64,000 bases of DNA from Actinacidiphila glaucinigra (lineage in GTDB: Bacteria; Actinomycetota; Actinomycetes; Streptomycetales; Streptomycetaceae): the NCBI RefSeq assembly GCF_900188405.1, contig NZ_FZOF01000003.1, forward strand, positions 434,001 through 498,000, in the 5' to 3' direction. This document shows positions 53,187-62,426 of this stretch, piece after piece (the stretch's first letter is position 1; every line of letters starts with the position of its first letter). The notes under the pieces were generated by a model. It did not search any database, was not told the DNA's origin, and saw nothing but the letters and a program-made list of their open reading frames with translations. Both the position numbers and the translations under genes were made by a program.

Positions 53187-55316
53187 TCAGGCGTCGATCC
53201 GCGAACGGTCGAGCGTGGCGGCGGAGTTGGCGATGAACTCGCGGCGCGGCGCGACCTCGTTGCCCATCAGCAGGTCGAAGGCGAGCTCCGCGCCCTCCAG
53301 GTCGCTGATGTTGATCCGGCGCAGGGTGCGGTGGCGCGGGTCCATCGTGGTCTCGGCCAGCTGGTCGGCGTCCATCTCGCCGAGGCCCTTGTAGCGCTGG
53401 ATGGACTCCTTGTAGCGGACGCCCTTGCGCTCGAACTCCAGCAGCGTCTCGCGCAGCTCCCGGTCGGAGTAGGTGTAGACGTACTTGTCCTGGCCCTTGC
53501 GCGGGTTGCTGAGCTCGACCCGGTGCAGCGGCGGCACGGCGGCGAAGACCCGGCCGGCCTCGACCATGGGCCGCATGTAGCGCTGGAAGAGCGTCAGCAG
53601 CAGACAGCGGATGTGGCTGCCGTCGACGTCGGCGTCCGTCATCATGATGATCTTGCCGTAGCGGGCCTGGTCGATGTCGAAGGTGCGGCCCGAGCCGGCT
53701 CCTATGACCTGGATGATGGCGCCGCACTCGGCGTTCTTCAGCATGTCCGTGACCGAGGACTTCTGGACGTTGAGGATCTTGCCCCGGATCGGGAGCAGCG
53801 CCTGGAACTCCGAGTTGCGCGCGAGCTTGGCGGTGCCCAGCGCCGAGTCGCCCTCGACGATGAAGAGTTCGCTGCGGTCGACGTCGTCGCTGCGGCAGTC
53901 GGCCAGCTTGGCCGGCAGCGACGAGGACTCCAGCGCGGTCTTCCGGCGCTGCGCGTCCTTGTGCTGCCGGGCGGCGATCCGGGTCCGGGCCGCGGCGACG
54001 GCCTTCTCCAGGACGGCGCGGGCCTGCTGCTTGTCGTCCCGCTTGGTGGAGGTGAGGAACGCCTTGAGCTCGCGGGACACCACGTTGGCCACGATGCGGT
54101 TGGCCGCCGAGGTGCCCAGCACCTCCTTGGTCTGGCCCTCGAACTGCGGTTCGGCGAGCCGGACCGTGACGACCGCCGTCAGCCCCTCCAGGGCGTCGTC
54201 CTTGACGATGTCGTCCTCGGCGACGCGCAGCAGCTTGGTGGCGCGCAGCACCTCGTTGAACGTCCTGGTGACGGCGCCCTCGAAGCCGCGCACATGGGTG
54301 CCGCCCTTGGGGGTGGCGATGATGTTCACGAAGGAGCGCAGCGTGCTGTCGTAGCCGGTGCCCCAGCGCAGGGCGACGTCGACACCGAGCTCACGGGTGA
54401 CCTCGGTGGGGGTCATGTGGCCGCGGTCGTCGAGGACCGGGACGGTCTCCTTGAAGGTGCCGCTGCCGGTCAGCCGCAGCACGTCGCAGATCGGCTTGTC
54501 CGGGGTGAGGTACTCGGCGAACTCGCTGATGCCGCCGTCGTAGTGGAAGGTCTCCTCGACCGGCTTCCCGTCCTCGGAGCCGTTGTCGGTCCGCTCGTCG
54601 CGGACGACGATCGTGAGCCCGGGGACCAGGAACGCGGTCTGGCGGGCGCGCTGGTACAGCGTCTCCAGGGAGAGCTTGGCGTCCTTGAGGAAGATCTGAC
54701 GATCCGCCCAGTACCGGACGCGGGTGCCGGTGCGGGCCCGCGGCACCTTCTTGACCTTGTCCAGCCCGTTGCCCGGCTCGAAGGGCGCCTCGGCGCCGGC
54801 CTTGGCGAAGCTGCCGGGAACGCCGCGGCGGAAGCTGATCGCGTGGGTGTGGCCGCCGCGGTCGACCTCGACGTCCAGCCGGGCGGAGAGCGCGTTGACG
54901 ACGGAGGCGCCGACGCCGTGCAGACCGCCGGAGGCCGCGTAGGAGCCGCCGCCGAACTTGCCGCCGGCGTGCAGCTTGGTCATCACGACCTCGACGCCGG
55001 ACAGGCCGGTCTTGGGCTCGACGTCGACGGGGATGCCGCGGCCGTTGTCCCGCACCTCGACGGAGGCGTCGGCGTGGAGGACGACGTCGATGTGGTCGCA
55101 GTGCCCGCCCAGGGCCTCGTCGACCGAGTTGTCGATGATCTCCCACAGGCAGTGCATGAGGCCGCGGCTGTCGGTGGAACCGATGTACATGCCGGGGCGC
55201 TTGCGGACCGCTTCGAGGCCCTCGAGCACGAGCAGGTGTCGCGCGGTGTAGTTGGAGCCGTCACGATCTGCACCGGTCAGCAACGCGGTGGACGGCACGG
55301 ATGTTTCGGCGGTCAC
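53187..55316 (-). CDS. parE: DNA topoisomerase IV subunit B
   Basis: The ATPase/Toprim subunit that pairs with ParC. The 709 residues include ATP-site Glu59 and Asn63 in EIIDNSVDE, GGKFGGGSYAASGGLHGVG (ATP lid), EGDSA (488-492) and the Toprim metal motif TDADVDG (560-566). The 22-kb distance from parC and the presence of SAL-type sequence fit topo IV. The GTG start lies downstream of a candidate promoter with a LexA-like box. Confidence 0.95.
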   Translation of the reverse strand: MTAETSVPSTALLTGADRDGSNYTARHLLVLEGLEAVRKRPGMYIGSTDSRGLMHCLWEIIDNSVDEALGGHCDHIDVVLHADASVEVRDNGRGIPVDVEPKTGLSGVEVVMTKLHAGGKFGGGSYAASGGLHGVGASVVNALSARLDVEVDRGGHTHAISFRRGVPGSFAKAGAEAPFEPGNGLDKVKKVPRARTGTRVRYWADRQIFLKDAKLSLETLYQRARQTAFLVPGLTIVVRDERTDNGSEDGKPVEETFHYDGGISEFAEYLTPDKPICDVLRLTGSGTFKETVPVLDDRGHMTPTEVTRELGVDVALRWGTGYDSTLRSFVNIIATPKGGTHVRGFEGAVTRTFNEVLRATKLLRVAEDDIVKDDALEGLTAVVTVRLAEPQFEGQTKEVLGTSAANRIVANVVSRELKAFLTSTKRDDKQQARAVLEKAVAAARTRIAARQHKDAQRRKTALESSSLPAKLADCRSDDVDRSELFIVEGDSALGTAKLARNSEFQALLPIRGKILNVQKSSVTDMLKNAECGAIIQVIGAGSGRTFDIDQARYGKIIMMTDADVDGSHIRCLLLTLFQRYMRPMVEAGRVFAAVPPLHRVELSNPRKGQDKYVYTYSDRELRETLLEFERKGVRYKESIQRYKGLGEMDADQLAETTMDPRHRTLRRINISDLEGAELAFDLLMGNEVAPRREFIANSAATLDRSRIDA

Positions 55317-55739
55317 GCGAACGTCTCCTCATGAAGTTCTTCAGCCGTATCGGTGAGAGGGTACCGAGGTCACGCTCGGCCGTTTCGCCGCGACCCGATA
55401 TGGGCACCATGCTAGCCCGTTTTCGAAGACGTGTTCGATCCCTCGTTTGAGTGATACACATGTCACGTTCCCCTGGAGGCATGAACCATTTAGGCTCGGG
55501 GCACGTCCTCCTCAACAACCGGCCGCAGGGCCGGGGGGACATAACCGAACAATCTGACCAGATCTGCCAGAACGACCCGAAGCCGACAGATAAGACGCCA
55601 GAGGATCATTCGCCGCCAATCGGTAGCATCCGGCCGCTACAACGACAGTTTCCAAGGAAAAGACCTGCGCGGGAACAGTTTGGGCCTGGTTGGATGTTGA
55701 CCCTGGTACGACAGCTCGTCGAGCTAGAGAAGAGGCGAC
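55317..55739. other. 423-bp divergent region between parE and DUF7455
   Basis: Contains the parE promoter candidate (minus-strand TAGCAT at 55414-55409) with a LexA-like box at 55423-55438. On the plus side TTGACC (55697-55702) lies 42 bases before the DUF7455 start, but no matching -10 at 16-19 bp was found. No convincing gene; a 140-codon plus-strand frame here overlaps DUF7455 and looks spurious. Confidence 0.5.
55423..55438. promoter_or_regulatory. LexA-like (SOS) box in the parE promoter region
   Basis: TCGAAGACGTGTTCGA matches the actinobacterial SOS consensus TCGAAC-N4-GTTCGA at 11 of 12 fixed positions. It lies just upstream of a minus-strand -10 candidate TAGCAT, 107 bases before the parE start. 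Confidence 0.55.
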
Positions 55740-55970
55740 GTGACTACAGTTCTGACCCCCGCGAGCCCGCTGACGGCGGCGGACCGCTGCGACCGTTGCG
55801 GCGCCCAGGCCTACCTGCGCGTCGTACTCATCAGTGGCGGCGAGCTGCTCTTCTGCGCGCACCACGGGCGTAAGTTCGAGCCCGAATTGAAGAAGATCGC
55901 TGCGGAAATACAGGACGAGACCGGTCGGCTCACCGCCACCTCGACCGTCGCGACCGATGACGAACGCTGA
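55740..55970 (+). CDS. DUF7455 small zinc-binding protein
   Basis: A 76-residue protein with CDRCG (17-21) and CAHH about 18 residues later, a likely single zinc site, followed by a charged helix. This family is highly conserved in actinobacteria next to hrdB/parE; function unknown. The GTG start has AGAGGCGAC before it. A strong terminator follows, so it is a single-gene unit. Confidence 0.9.
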   Translation: MTTVLTPASPLTAADRCDRCGAQAYLRVVLISGGELLFCAHHGRKFEPELKKIAAEIQDETGRLTATSTVATDDER

Positions 55971-55993
55971 CGCGTAGCACTGCGACGAGCTCA

Positions 55994-56029
55994 CGACGGG
56001 CGGCCTCCCGCAAGGGAGGCCGCCCGTCG
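55994..56029. terminator. Bidirectional terminator, 16-bp perfect stem with GCAA loop
   Basis: Bases 55994-56009 pair with 56014-56029 around a stable GCAA tetraloop, between the convergent DUF7455 and protease genes. Confidence 0.92.
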
Positions 56030-56045
56030 GCTTGTCCGCCGCGCG

Positions 56046-56906
56046 TCACGAAGCGTGCTGGCCGACCAGTCCCGCCACCGCCGAGACCCGGGTGTACACA
56101 CCGGGATGTCCCGCCTGGGCGCATCCCGCGCCCCAGGACACAAGCCCTATCAGCCGCCCCTCCGCCACCAGCGGACCGCCGCTGTCCCCCTGGCACGAGT
56201 CGTGCCCGCCGGCCAGGTCGCCGGCGCAGACCATGCCGCTCCTCTGGTACTTGCCTTCCGTACTGCCTGGATACGCCTGCTCACAGACCGAGTCGGCGAG
56301 CACCGAGACGTTCGCGGCCATCAGGACGTTCGAGTAGGTCCCCAGGCCCGCCGTGTCCCCCCAGCCGAGCACCTGTGCCGGCGTGCCCGCCTCGTAGGGG
56401 TTCACGTCCCCCGGTGCCGCCATGCGTATCGCGCTTCCCACGGGGAACGGCTCCGCGGTCGTGACGACGGCCACGTCACCGCTGTTCGTCGTGGGGTCGT
56501 ACGCGGGGTTGACCCAGACCTTGCGGACCGCCACCTCCCTGCCGGCGGAGCCGGCCAGGTCCGTCCGCCCGGCGATGATGCGCAGGTCGGGCACTTGGTT
56601 CCAGTCCCCGCCCAGTGCGGTCGGGCTGAAGCAGTGCGCCGCACTGACCACGGTGTTCGGCCCGACCAGCGCTCCACCGCAGAACTGCCCCGAGCGGCCC
56701 GTTCCGTAGCGGGACCGGCTCGACAGGACCACCGCCCACGGGTACTGCTCCGTGGTGACCGGCGTGCCCCCTATGACACCGTTGTCGGCGCCCGGGGCGC
56801 CGGGGGCGTACTCCACCGCGGCGGCGGTGGCGGAAGCCGGTAGCGACAGCGCGAGCGCGGACCCGGCTATGAGTCCGCCGATCAGCGTGCGGATCGAGGA
56901 ACGCAT
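56046..56906 (-). CDS. Secreted trypsin-like serine protease (S1 family)
   Basis: A 286-residue secreted protease. Signal peptide 1-29 and a short propeptide precede the mature start VIGG (44-47). The catalytic triad is His91 (SAAHC), Asp144 (SGDVAVV) and Ser242 (GDSGGP). Asp236 sits at the bottom of the specificity pocket, so it should cut after Arg or Lys. Cysteines fit three disulphides. GAGGAG precedes the ATG. Stand-alone gene between hrdB and DUF7455. Confidence 0.95.
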   Translation of the reverse strand: MRSSIRTLIGGLIAGSALALSLPASATAAAVEYAPGAPGADNGVIGGTPVTTEQYPWAVVLSSRSRYGTGRSGQFCGGALVGPNTVVSAAHCFSPTALGGDWNQVPDLRIIAGRTDLAGSAGREVAVRKVWVNPAYDPTTNSGDVAVVTTAEPFPVGSAIRMAAPGDVNPYEAGTPAQVLGWGDTAGLGTYSNVLMAANVSVLADSVCEQAYPGSTEGKYQRSGMVCAGDLAGGHDSCQGDSGGPLVAEGRLIGLVSWGAGCAQAGHPGVYTRVSAVAGLVGQHAS

Positions 56907-56992
56907 GCATTCTCCTCACCGTCCGGAATGCCCTGAGCACCCACAGTGACCTGACGTGACCGGGGCCGCATCCGGAGAACTGTCCGGAAATG

Positions 56993-57034
56993 CCGACGGG
57001 CCCGCGGCCGCCGTGGCGGTCGCGGGCCCGTCGG
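56993..57034. terminator. 20-bp stem terminator after hrdB
   Basis: 56993-57012 pairs with 57015-57034 apart from one G-U in RNA, lying just past the hrdB stop. Confidence 0.88.
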
Positions 57035-57048
57035 GGCGTCCTGCCTGA

Positions 57049-58608
<1,560 letters not shown>

Positions 58609-58931
58609 GAACAACCTCTCGGAACGATGGAAAACGACTACGGTGGGACCCGCTCGGCAACTCAGCGTCATGTTCGTCGCGGATATTCCTCGCACGGCCG
58701 CCACCTCTATGCTCATCGCGCTGCCGCCGAGAGCGTTACGCCCGTCCGTACGTGGTCCGAGTCACACCCCGGATCGGCGCCAAACCGTCGATAGCGGGAC
58801 ACTCCCCGTGCACGCCTCGACCATGCCCGGTCGGAAGCGTGCGTCAAACATGGCGGACGGCTCCGCCGCCGGGCCCGGAGGGTGTGGGCCGGCGGCGGAA
58901 GTCGGTGCCGTCTCGTGCCGTGCGGGACCGG
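58609..58931. other. 323-bp hrdB promoter region and whiH 3' flank
   Basis: On the minus strand, GTAAC (58739-58735) and CGATGA (58718-58713) are separated by 16 bp, about 105 bases before the hrdB start. This resembles an ECF-type promoter and is consistent with the ShbA-driven hrdB promoter. I see no gene. The 3' 70 bases before whiH stop hold no clear terminator. Confidence 0.5.
58713..58739 (-). promoter_or_regulatory. Candidate ECF-sigma (ShbA-type) promoter of hrdB
   Basis: GTAAC-16 bp-CGATGA on the minus strand. In S. griseus and S. coelicolor hrdB is known to be transcribed mainly by the ECF sigma factor ShbA; assignment of this element to ShbA is from memory of the consensus and is tentative. 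Confidence 0.45.
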
Positions 58932-59840
58932 TCAGTGCTCGCGCGGGGCGGGGACGACGTGGTCCGGCGAGCCGCCGGGACCGGTGTCGGCGTGCACGGC
59001 GAGGAGCTGACGCATCGCGGTCTCCGCCTCGGCACCGTCGGAGGCGGCCAGCGCCTCGACGACCCGCGTGTGCAGGGCCACCGAGTGTTCACCGGGGCGC
59101 TCGCAGCCGGTGACGGGGCCGCCGGAGACCTGCAGGGCGGAGGTGACGATGCCGGACAGGTGCTCCAGCATCCGGTTGCCCGCGACCTGCAGCAGCAGGG
59201 CGTGGAACTCGGCGTCCGCCCGGGAGAAGGTGAGGCCGTCACCCTGGCCCACGGCGTGGGTCATGATGTCGGTCATGTCGACGAGCCGCTGCTGGACGTC
59301 CTCGCGGCCGTGACCCGCCGCGAGGCGGGCGGCGAGGGGCTCGATCGTCCAGCGCAGTTCGAACAGCTCGCGACGCTGGTCGTCGCGCTGCGGGCCGAAG
59401 GCCCGCCATTCGATGATGTCGGGGTCGAGCAGGTTCCAGTCGCTGACCGGGCGGACCCGGGTGCCGACGTTGGGCCGGGCGCTGACGAGGCCCTTGGCCT
59501 CCAGCACCCGCAGCGACTCGCGGACGACGGTGCGGGAGACCTCGAAGCGCTGGCCGATCTCCTCGGGGACGAGCGGGCGGTCGGCCCCGAGATCGCCGGA
59601 GACGATCATCTGGCCGAGTTGCTGGACGAGTTGGCCGTGCAGCCCGCGGCCACGGCTCCCGGCGGGCCGACGGCCGACCCGGCCCATGTCGGCGTCGCCG
59701 CCGTCCCAGGACGGTGCACCGCCCGGGCGGTCGAGGCCGGCGGGTGCGTCGGCGTACGGATAGCGGTCGATGTCCCCGCCGCCGAGACTCGGGTCGGCGG
59801 GGCGGGCCGCGGTCATCATGGTGTGCGCAAGGGTACTCAC
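58932..59840 (-). CDS. whiH: Sporulation regulator WhiH (GntR family)
   Basis: A 302-residue GntR/FadR-type regulator needed for aerial hyphal septation. The N-terminus STLAHTMMTAARPAD, the winged helix (about 68-130, PLVPEEIGQRFEVSRTVVRE) and the FCD-like domain match S. coelicolor WhiH as I remember it; it is next to hrdB there too. The GTG at 59840 lacks a ribosome site but lies right at the expected start point of a sigma-WhiG-like promoter, so the mRNA may be leaderless. ATGs at 59819-59816 are alternatives. Confidence 0.92.
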   Translation of the reverse strand: MSTLAHTMMTAARPADPSLGGGDIDRYPYADAPAGLDRPGGAPSWDGGDADMGRVGRRPAGSRGRGLHGQLVQQLGQMIVSGDLGADRPLVPEEIGQRFEVSRTVVRESLRVLEAKGLVSARPNVGTRVRPVSDWNLLDPDIIEWRAFGPQRDDQRRELFELRWTIEPLAARLAAGHGREDVQQRLVDMTDIMTHAVGQGDGLTFSRADAEFHALLLQVAGNRMLEHLSGIVTSALQVSGGPVTGCERPGEHSVALHTRVVEALAASDGAEAETAMRQLLAVHADTGPGGSPDHVVPAPREH

Positions 59841-59847
59841 GCATCAT

Positions 59848-59875
59848 TTGTCGGCGATGGCGCGGGAAGCCTTGA
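59848..59875 (-). promoter_or_regulatory. Candidate sigma-WhiG promoter of whiH
   Basis: On the minus strand TCAA (59875-59872), a 16-bp spacer and GCCGACAA (59855-59848) match the sigma-WhiG/FliA consensus TAAA-N16-GCCGATAA with one mismatch in each box. The expected start point is close to the whiH GTG. whiH is a known sigma-WhiG target in S. coelicolor. Confidence 0.7.
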
Positions 59876-59932
59876 GGGCTTTCCTGAAAAGCACACGAAA
59901 GGGTGAGCACTCATCACCTGATAATTGACGCT

Positions 59933-61558
59933 TTATCGGAAGGAAATGGGGTTTCTCCGGCGCAAGACCGTTGCCACATAGGCACACAAGAGAGCGAAGA
60001 GCGACAAAACGAAGGAATAGCGGACCGGTTGGGTCGCCAGCCGGGCCATGTCGATCGCCGGGGCCGAAGCCGCGCGCCGCACCACCGGCGCCACCAGCAG
60101 CGGAACCGCGAGGACGCCGGCCAGACCGAGCGCCGTGGTGCGGAACACCCCGGCCGCCAGCACCCCGGCCCAGCAGCAGACGAGCGCGAGGGCGGCCGAG
60201 GCCGCCGCGGTGGAGGCCAGCGCGAACGGCGAGGGCAGTCCGCCCGCCCCGAGTTCGAGGCGCAGCGCGACGAGGCCGACAGCCGCCCCCAGGAGGGCGA
60301 TCAGCACCGCCGCGGCCCCGTTGACGGCGAGCTTGACCATCAGCAGACGCAGCTGGCGGGGCACGGGCGCGTGCGCGGGGGCCAGCGCGGGGTAGCGGAA
60401 CTCCTGGCCGTAGGCAAGGGCGCCGAGGAACCCGCCGCCCAACGCGGCGGCCGGCAGGGGCAGGGAGTGCGACCAGCCGGTCAGCAGGCGCAGGGAGAAG
60501 GCGTGCTGCCCGGTGCGCAGCAGCACCAGGGTGGCCAGGCCCGAGGCCAGGACGGAGACGAGCGCGATCAGCCAGGGGCCGCGGACGCCCGTGAGGCGGC
60601 GCAGTTCGTAGCGGACGGGCCGGGCGGGTCCGGCGGGCGGCACGGCGGCGCGTTCGGCCGCCAGGGGCACGGTGGACCGCTCGCTGTGGGGGGCCTCCGG
60701 GACACCGGTGTCGGCGACCTCGTCCGCGAGGCGGTGCAGGAGGATGCCGTTCCGGAAGGCGGCTTCACCGACCTGGGCGGTGGTCGCGCCGTGCACGCGG
60801 ATGCGGCTGCCGCTCTCGTGGGTGATCTCGGTCCCGTCGCCGGTCAGCAGCAGACCCAGGCGCTCGGCCTGAGGGGACTGGACGGCCACGTACGGGCGCA
60901 GACGGCGCCGGCCGAACTCGTGGGCGGACTGGTCGGCGACGAGCCTGCCCCTGTCCAGGGTGACGACGCGATCACCGAGCCGGCCCGCCGCCTTGGCGTC
61001 GGCGCAGGTGACCACGACCGCGCCGCCGCGCGCCGCGTACGCCTTCAGCAGGCCGTACAACCACGCGGTGTCGTGCGGGGAGAGTCCCTGGGCGGGGTCG
61101 TCCAGGAGCAGCGCGGGCGGGTCCCCGAGCAGCGCCGCGGCGACACCGAGGCGGCGGTCCATGCCGAGGGAGAAGGTCGACAGACGGCGTCCTGCGGTCT
61201 CGCGCAGGCCCACGATCTCCAGGACCTGGTCGGCGCGTTCGGCCGGGGCCCCGGCCGCGGCGGCGAGCATGCGCAGGTGCCCGCGCGCCGTCCGGGAGGG
61301 GTGGCCGGGGACGTCGCCGAGGAGCACGCCCACCGCGTTGGCGGGATGGGTGTGGCGGTGCAGGGGGCGCCCGCCGAAGAGCGTGATGCCGCGGCCCGGT
61401 TCGAGTTCGAGCATCATCCGCAGGACGGTGGACTTGCCGGCGCCGCTGTCGCCGAGCAGGACGGTGATCTCGCCGGAGCGGGCGTCGAAGGTGAGGTCGT
61501 CGACGGCAGGGGGCTCATCGCCCCGGGACGCACTGGTCAATCCGATGGCCTGGATCAC
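59933..61558 (-). CDS. Fused ABC transporter protein (ATPase plus membrane domain) with degenerate catalytic residues
   Basis: A 541-residue fusion. Residues 1-215 form an ATPase domain: Walker A GDSGAGKST (36-44), signature FSLGMDRR (129-136), Walker B PALLLD ending at Asp153. The next residue, normally the catalytic Glu, is Asp154, and the switch histidine position is Cys185 (VVVTCADAK). A linker follows, then about six hydrophobic helices (from about 330). ABC-2-type exporters are the closest shape. It lies directly upstream of whiH in reading direction and ends in TAA. Substrate unknown. Confidence 0.85.
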   Translation of the reverse strand: MIQAIGLTSASRGDEPPAVDDLTFDARSGEITVLLGDSGAGKSTVLRMMLELEPGRGITLFGGRPLHRHTHPANAVGVLLGDVPGHPSRTARGHLRMLAAAAGAPAERADQVLEIVGLRETAGRRLSTFSLGMDRRLGVAAALLGDPPALLLDDPAQGLSPHDTAWLYGLLKAYAARGGAVVVTCADAKAAGRLGDRVVTLDRGRLVADQSAHEFGRRRLRPYVAVQSPQAERLGLLLTGDGTEITHESGSRIRVHGATTAQVGEAAFRNGILLHRLADEVADTGVPEAPHSERSTVPLAAERAAVPPAGPARPVRYELRRLTGVRGPWLIALVSVLASGLATLVLLRTGQHAFSLRLLTGWSHSLPLPAAALGGGFLGALAYGQEFRYPALAPAHAPVPRQLRLLMVKLAVNGAAAVLIALLGAAVGLVALRLELGAGGLPSPFALASTAAASAALALVCCWAGVLAAGVFRTTALGLAGVLAVPLLVAPVVRRAASAPAIDMARLATQPVRYSFVLSLFALLCAYVATVLRRRNPISFR

Positions 61559-61590
61559 CCTTGCACCATAACGCGCAAATGGCCCGGAAT

Positions 61591-62307
61591 TTACACCTCT
61601 GGTCGCAACATGGGCGGATTCAGGATGGTTGCACCACCCGCGCGGAACAGCTGTGCGGGACGCCCGCCCTGACGGGTCGTCGTGCCACCGGTGGGGACGA
61701 GGAAGCCGACCGTCCCCGTCACCTTGCGGTGGAAGTTGCGCGGGTCCAGGGCGACGCCCCACACCGCCTCGTAGACCCGGCGCAGCTCGCCGACGGTGAA
61801 CTCGGGCGGGCAGAAGGCCGTGGCCAGTGCCGAGTACTCGAGCTTGGAACGGGCGCGCTCCACGCCGTCGGCCAGGATGCGCGCGTGGTCGAAGGCGAGG
61901 GCGCCCTCCTCGCCGTTGCGCAGCAGCTCCTCGACCGGGGCCCAGCGGGCACTGCGCGCGTCGCCCCCGGCACGGGGCGCGGGCAGGTCCGGGGCGAGCA
62001 CGAGGTGGGCGACGCTCACCACCCGCATACGCGGGTCGCGCTTGGGATCGCCGTAGGTGGCCAGCTGCTCTAGGTGGACTCCGCTGCCCGCGCGCAGTCC
62101 GGTCTCCTCCTCCAGTTCGCGGGCGGCCGCCCCTGAGAGGTCCTCGTCGCCGCGCACGAAGCCGCCGGGCAGCGCCCACCGGCCCTGGTAGGGCGGTTCA
62201 CCGCGGCGGACCGCGAGGGCACACAGGGCGTGGCTGCGCACTGTGAGCACGACGAGATCGACAGTGACGGCGAAGGGCGGGAAAGCTGACGGGTCGTAGG
62301 GCGCCAT
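61591..62307 (-). CDS. Nudix domain protein with C-terminal winged helix (NrtR-like)
   Basis: A 238-residue two-domain protein. The Nudix box G49-x5-E55-x7-REUxEExGU is complete (GGFVRGDEDLSGAAARELEE). The C-terminal part FTVGELRRVYEAVWGVALDP and NFHRKVTG looks like the winged helix of NrtR-type regulators of NAD metabolism or pentose use. The intact box suggests retained hydrolase activity. ATG at 62307 sits close after a -10-like TATGAT, so it may be leaderless; a palindrome overlaps this promoter. Confidence 0.9.
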   Translation of the reverse strand: MAPYDPSAFPPFAVTVDLVVLTVRSHALCALAVRRGEPPYQGRWALPGGFVRGDEDLSGAAARELEEETGLRAGSGVHLEQLATYGDPKRDPRMRVVSVAHLVLAPDLPAPRAGGDARSARWAPVEELLRNGEEGALAFDHARILADGVERARSKLEYSALATAFCPPEFTVGELRRVYEAVWGVALDPRNFHRKVTGTVGFLVPTGGTTTRQGGRPAQLFRAGGATILNPPMLRPEV

Positions 62308-62314
62308 GCCCGCG

Positions 62315-62336
62315 ATCATAGTCGTCTGCCTGACGA
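62315..62336 (-). promoter_or_regulatory. Promoter -10 and palindrome of the Nudix regulator gene
   Basis: Minus-strand TATGAT (62320-62315) lies 8 bases before the ATG. Immediately upstream, TCGTC-TGCCT-GACGA (62322-62336) is a perfect 5-bp-arm palindrome in operator position, suggesting autoregulation. Confidence 0.45.
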
Positions 62337-62426
62337 TAAACAGCAGGTTGACGGGATGACGCAACGCGCCGTCGGCCTGTTGTTCGACGTCACGGCGCCG
62401 CCCGGCGCCGACTGCCGCCCGCCGGT

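Noticed and set aside
55451..55873. 140-codon plus-strand frame with GGAGGC before an ATG
   Set aside because: It overlaps DUF7455 in another frame, has no recognisable domain and lies in promoter DNA of parE.
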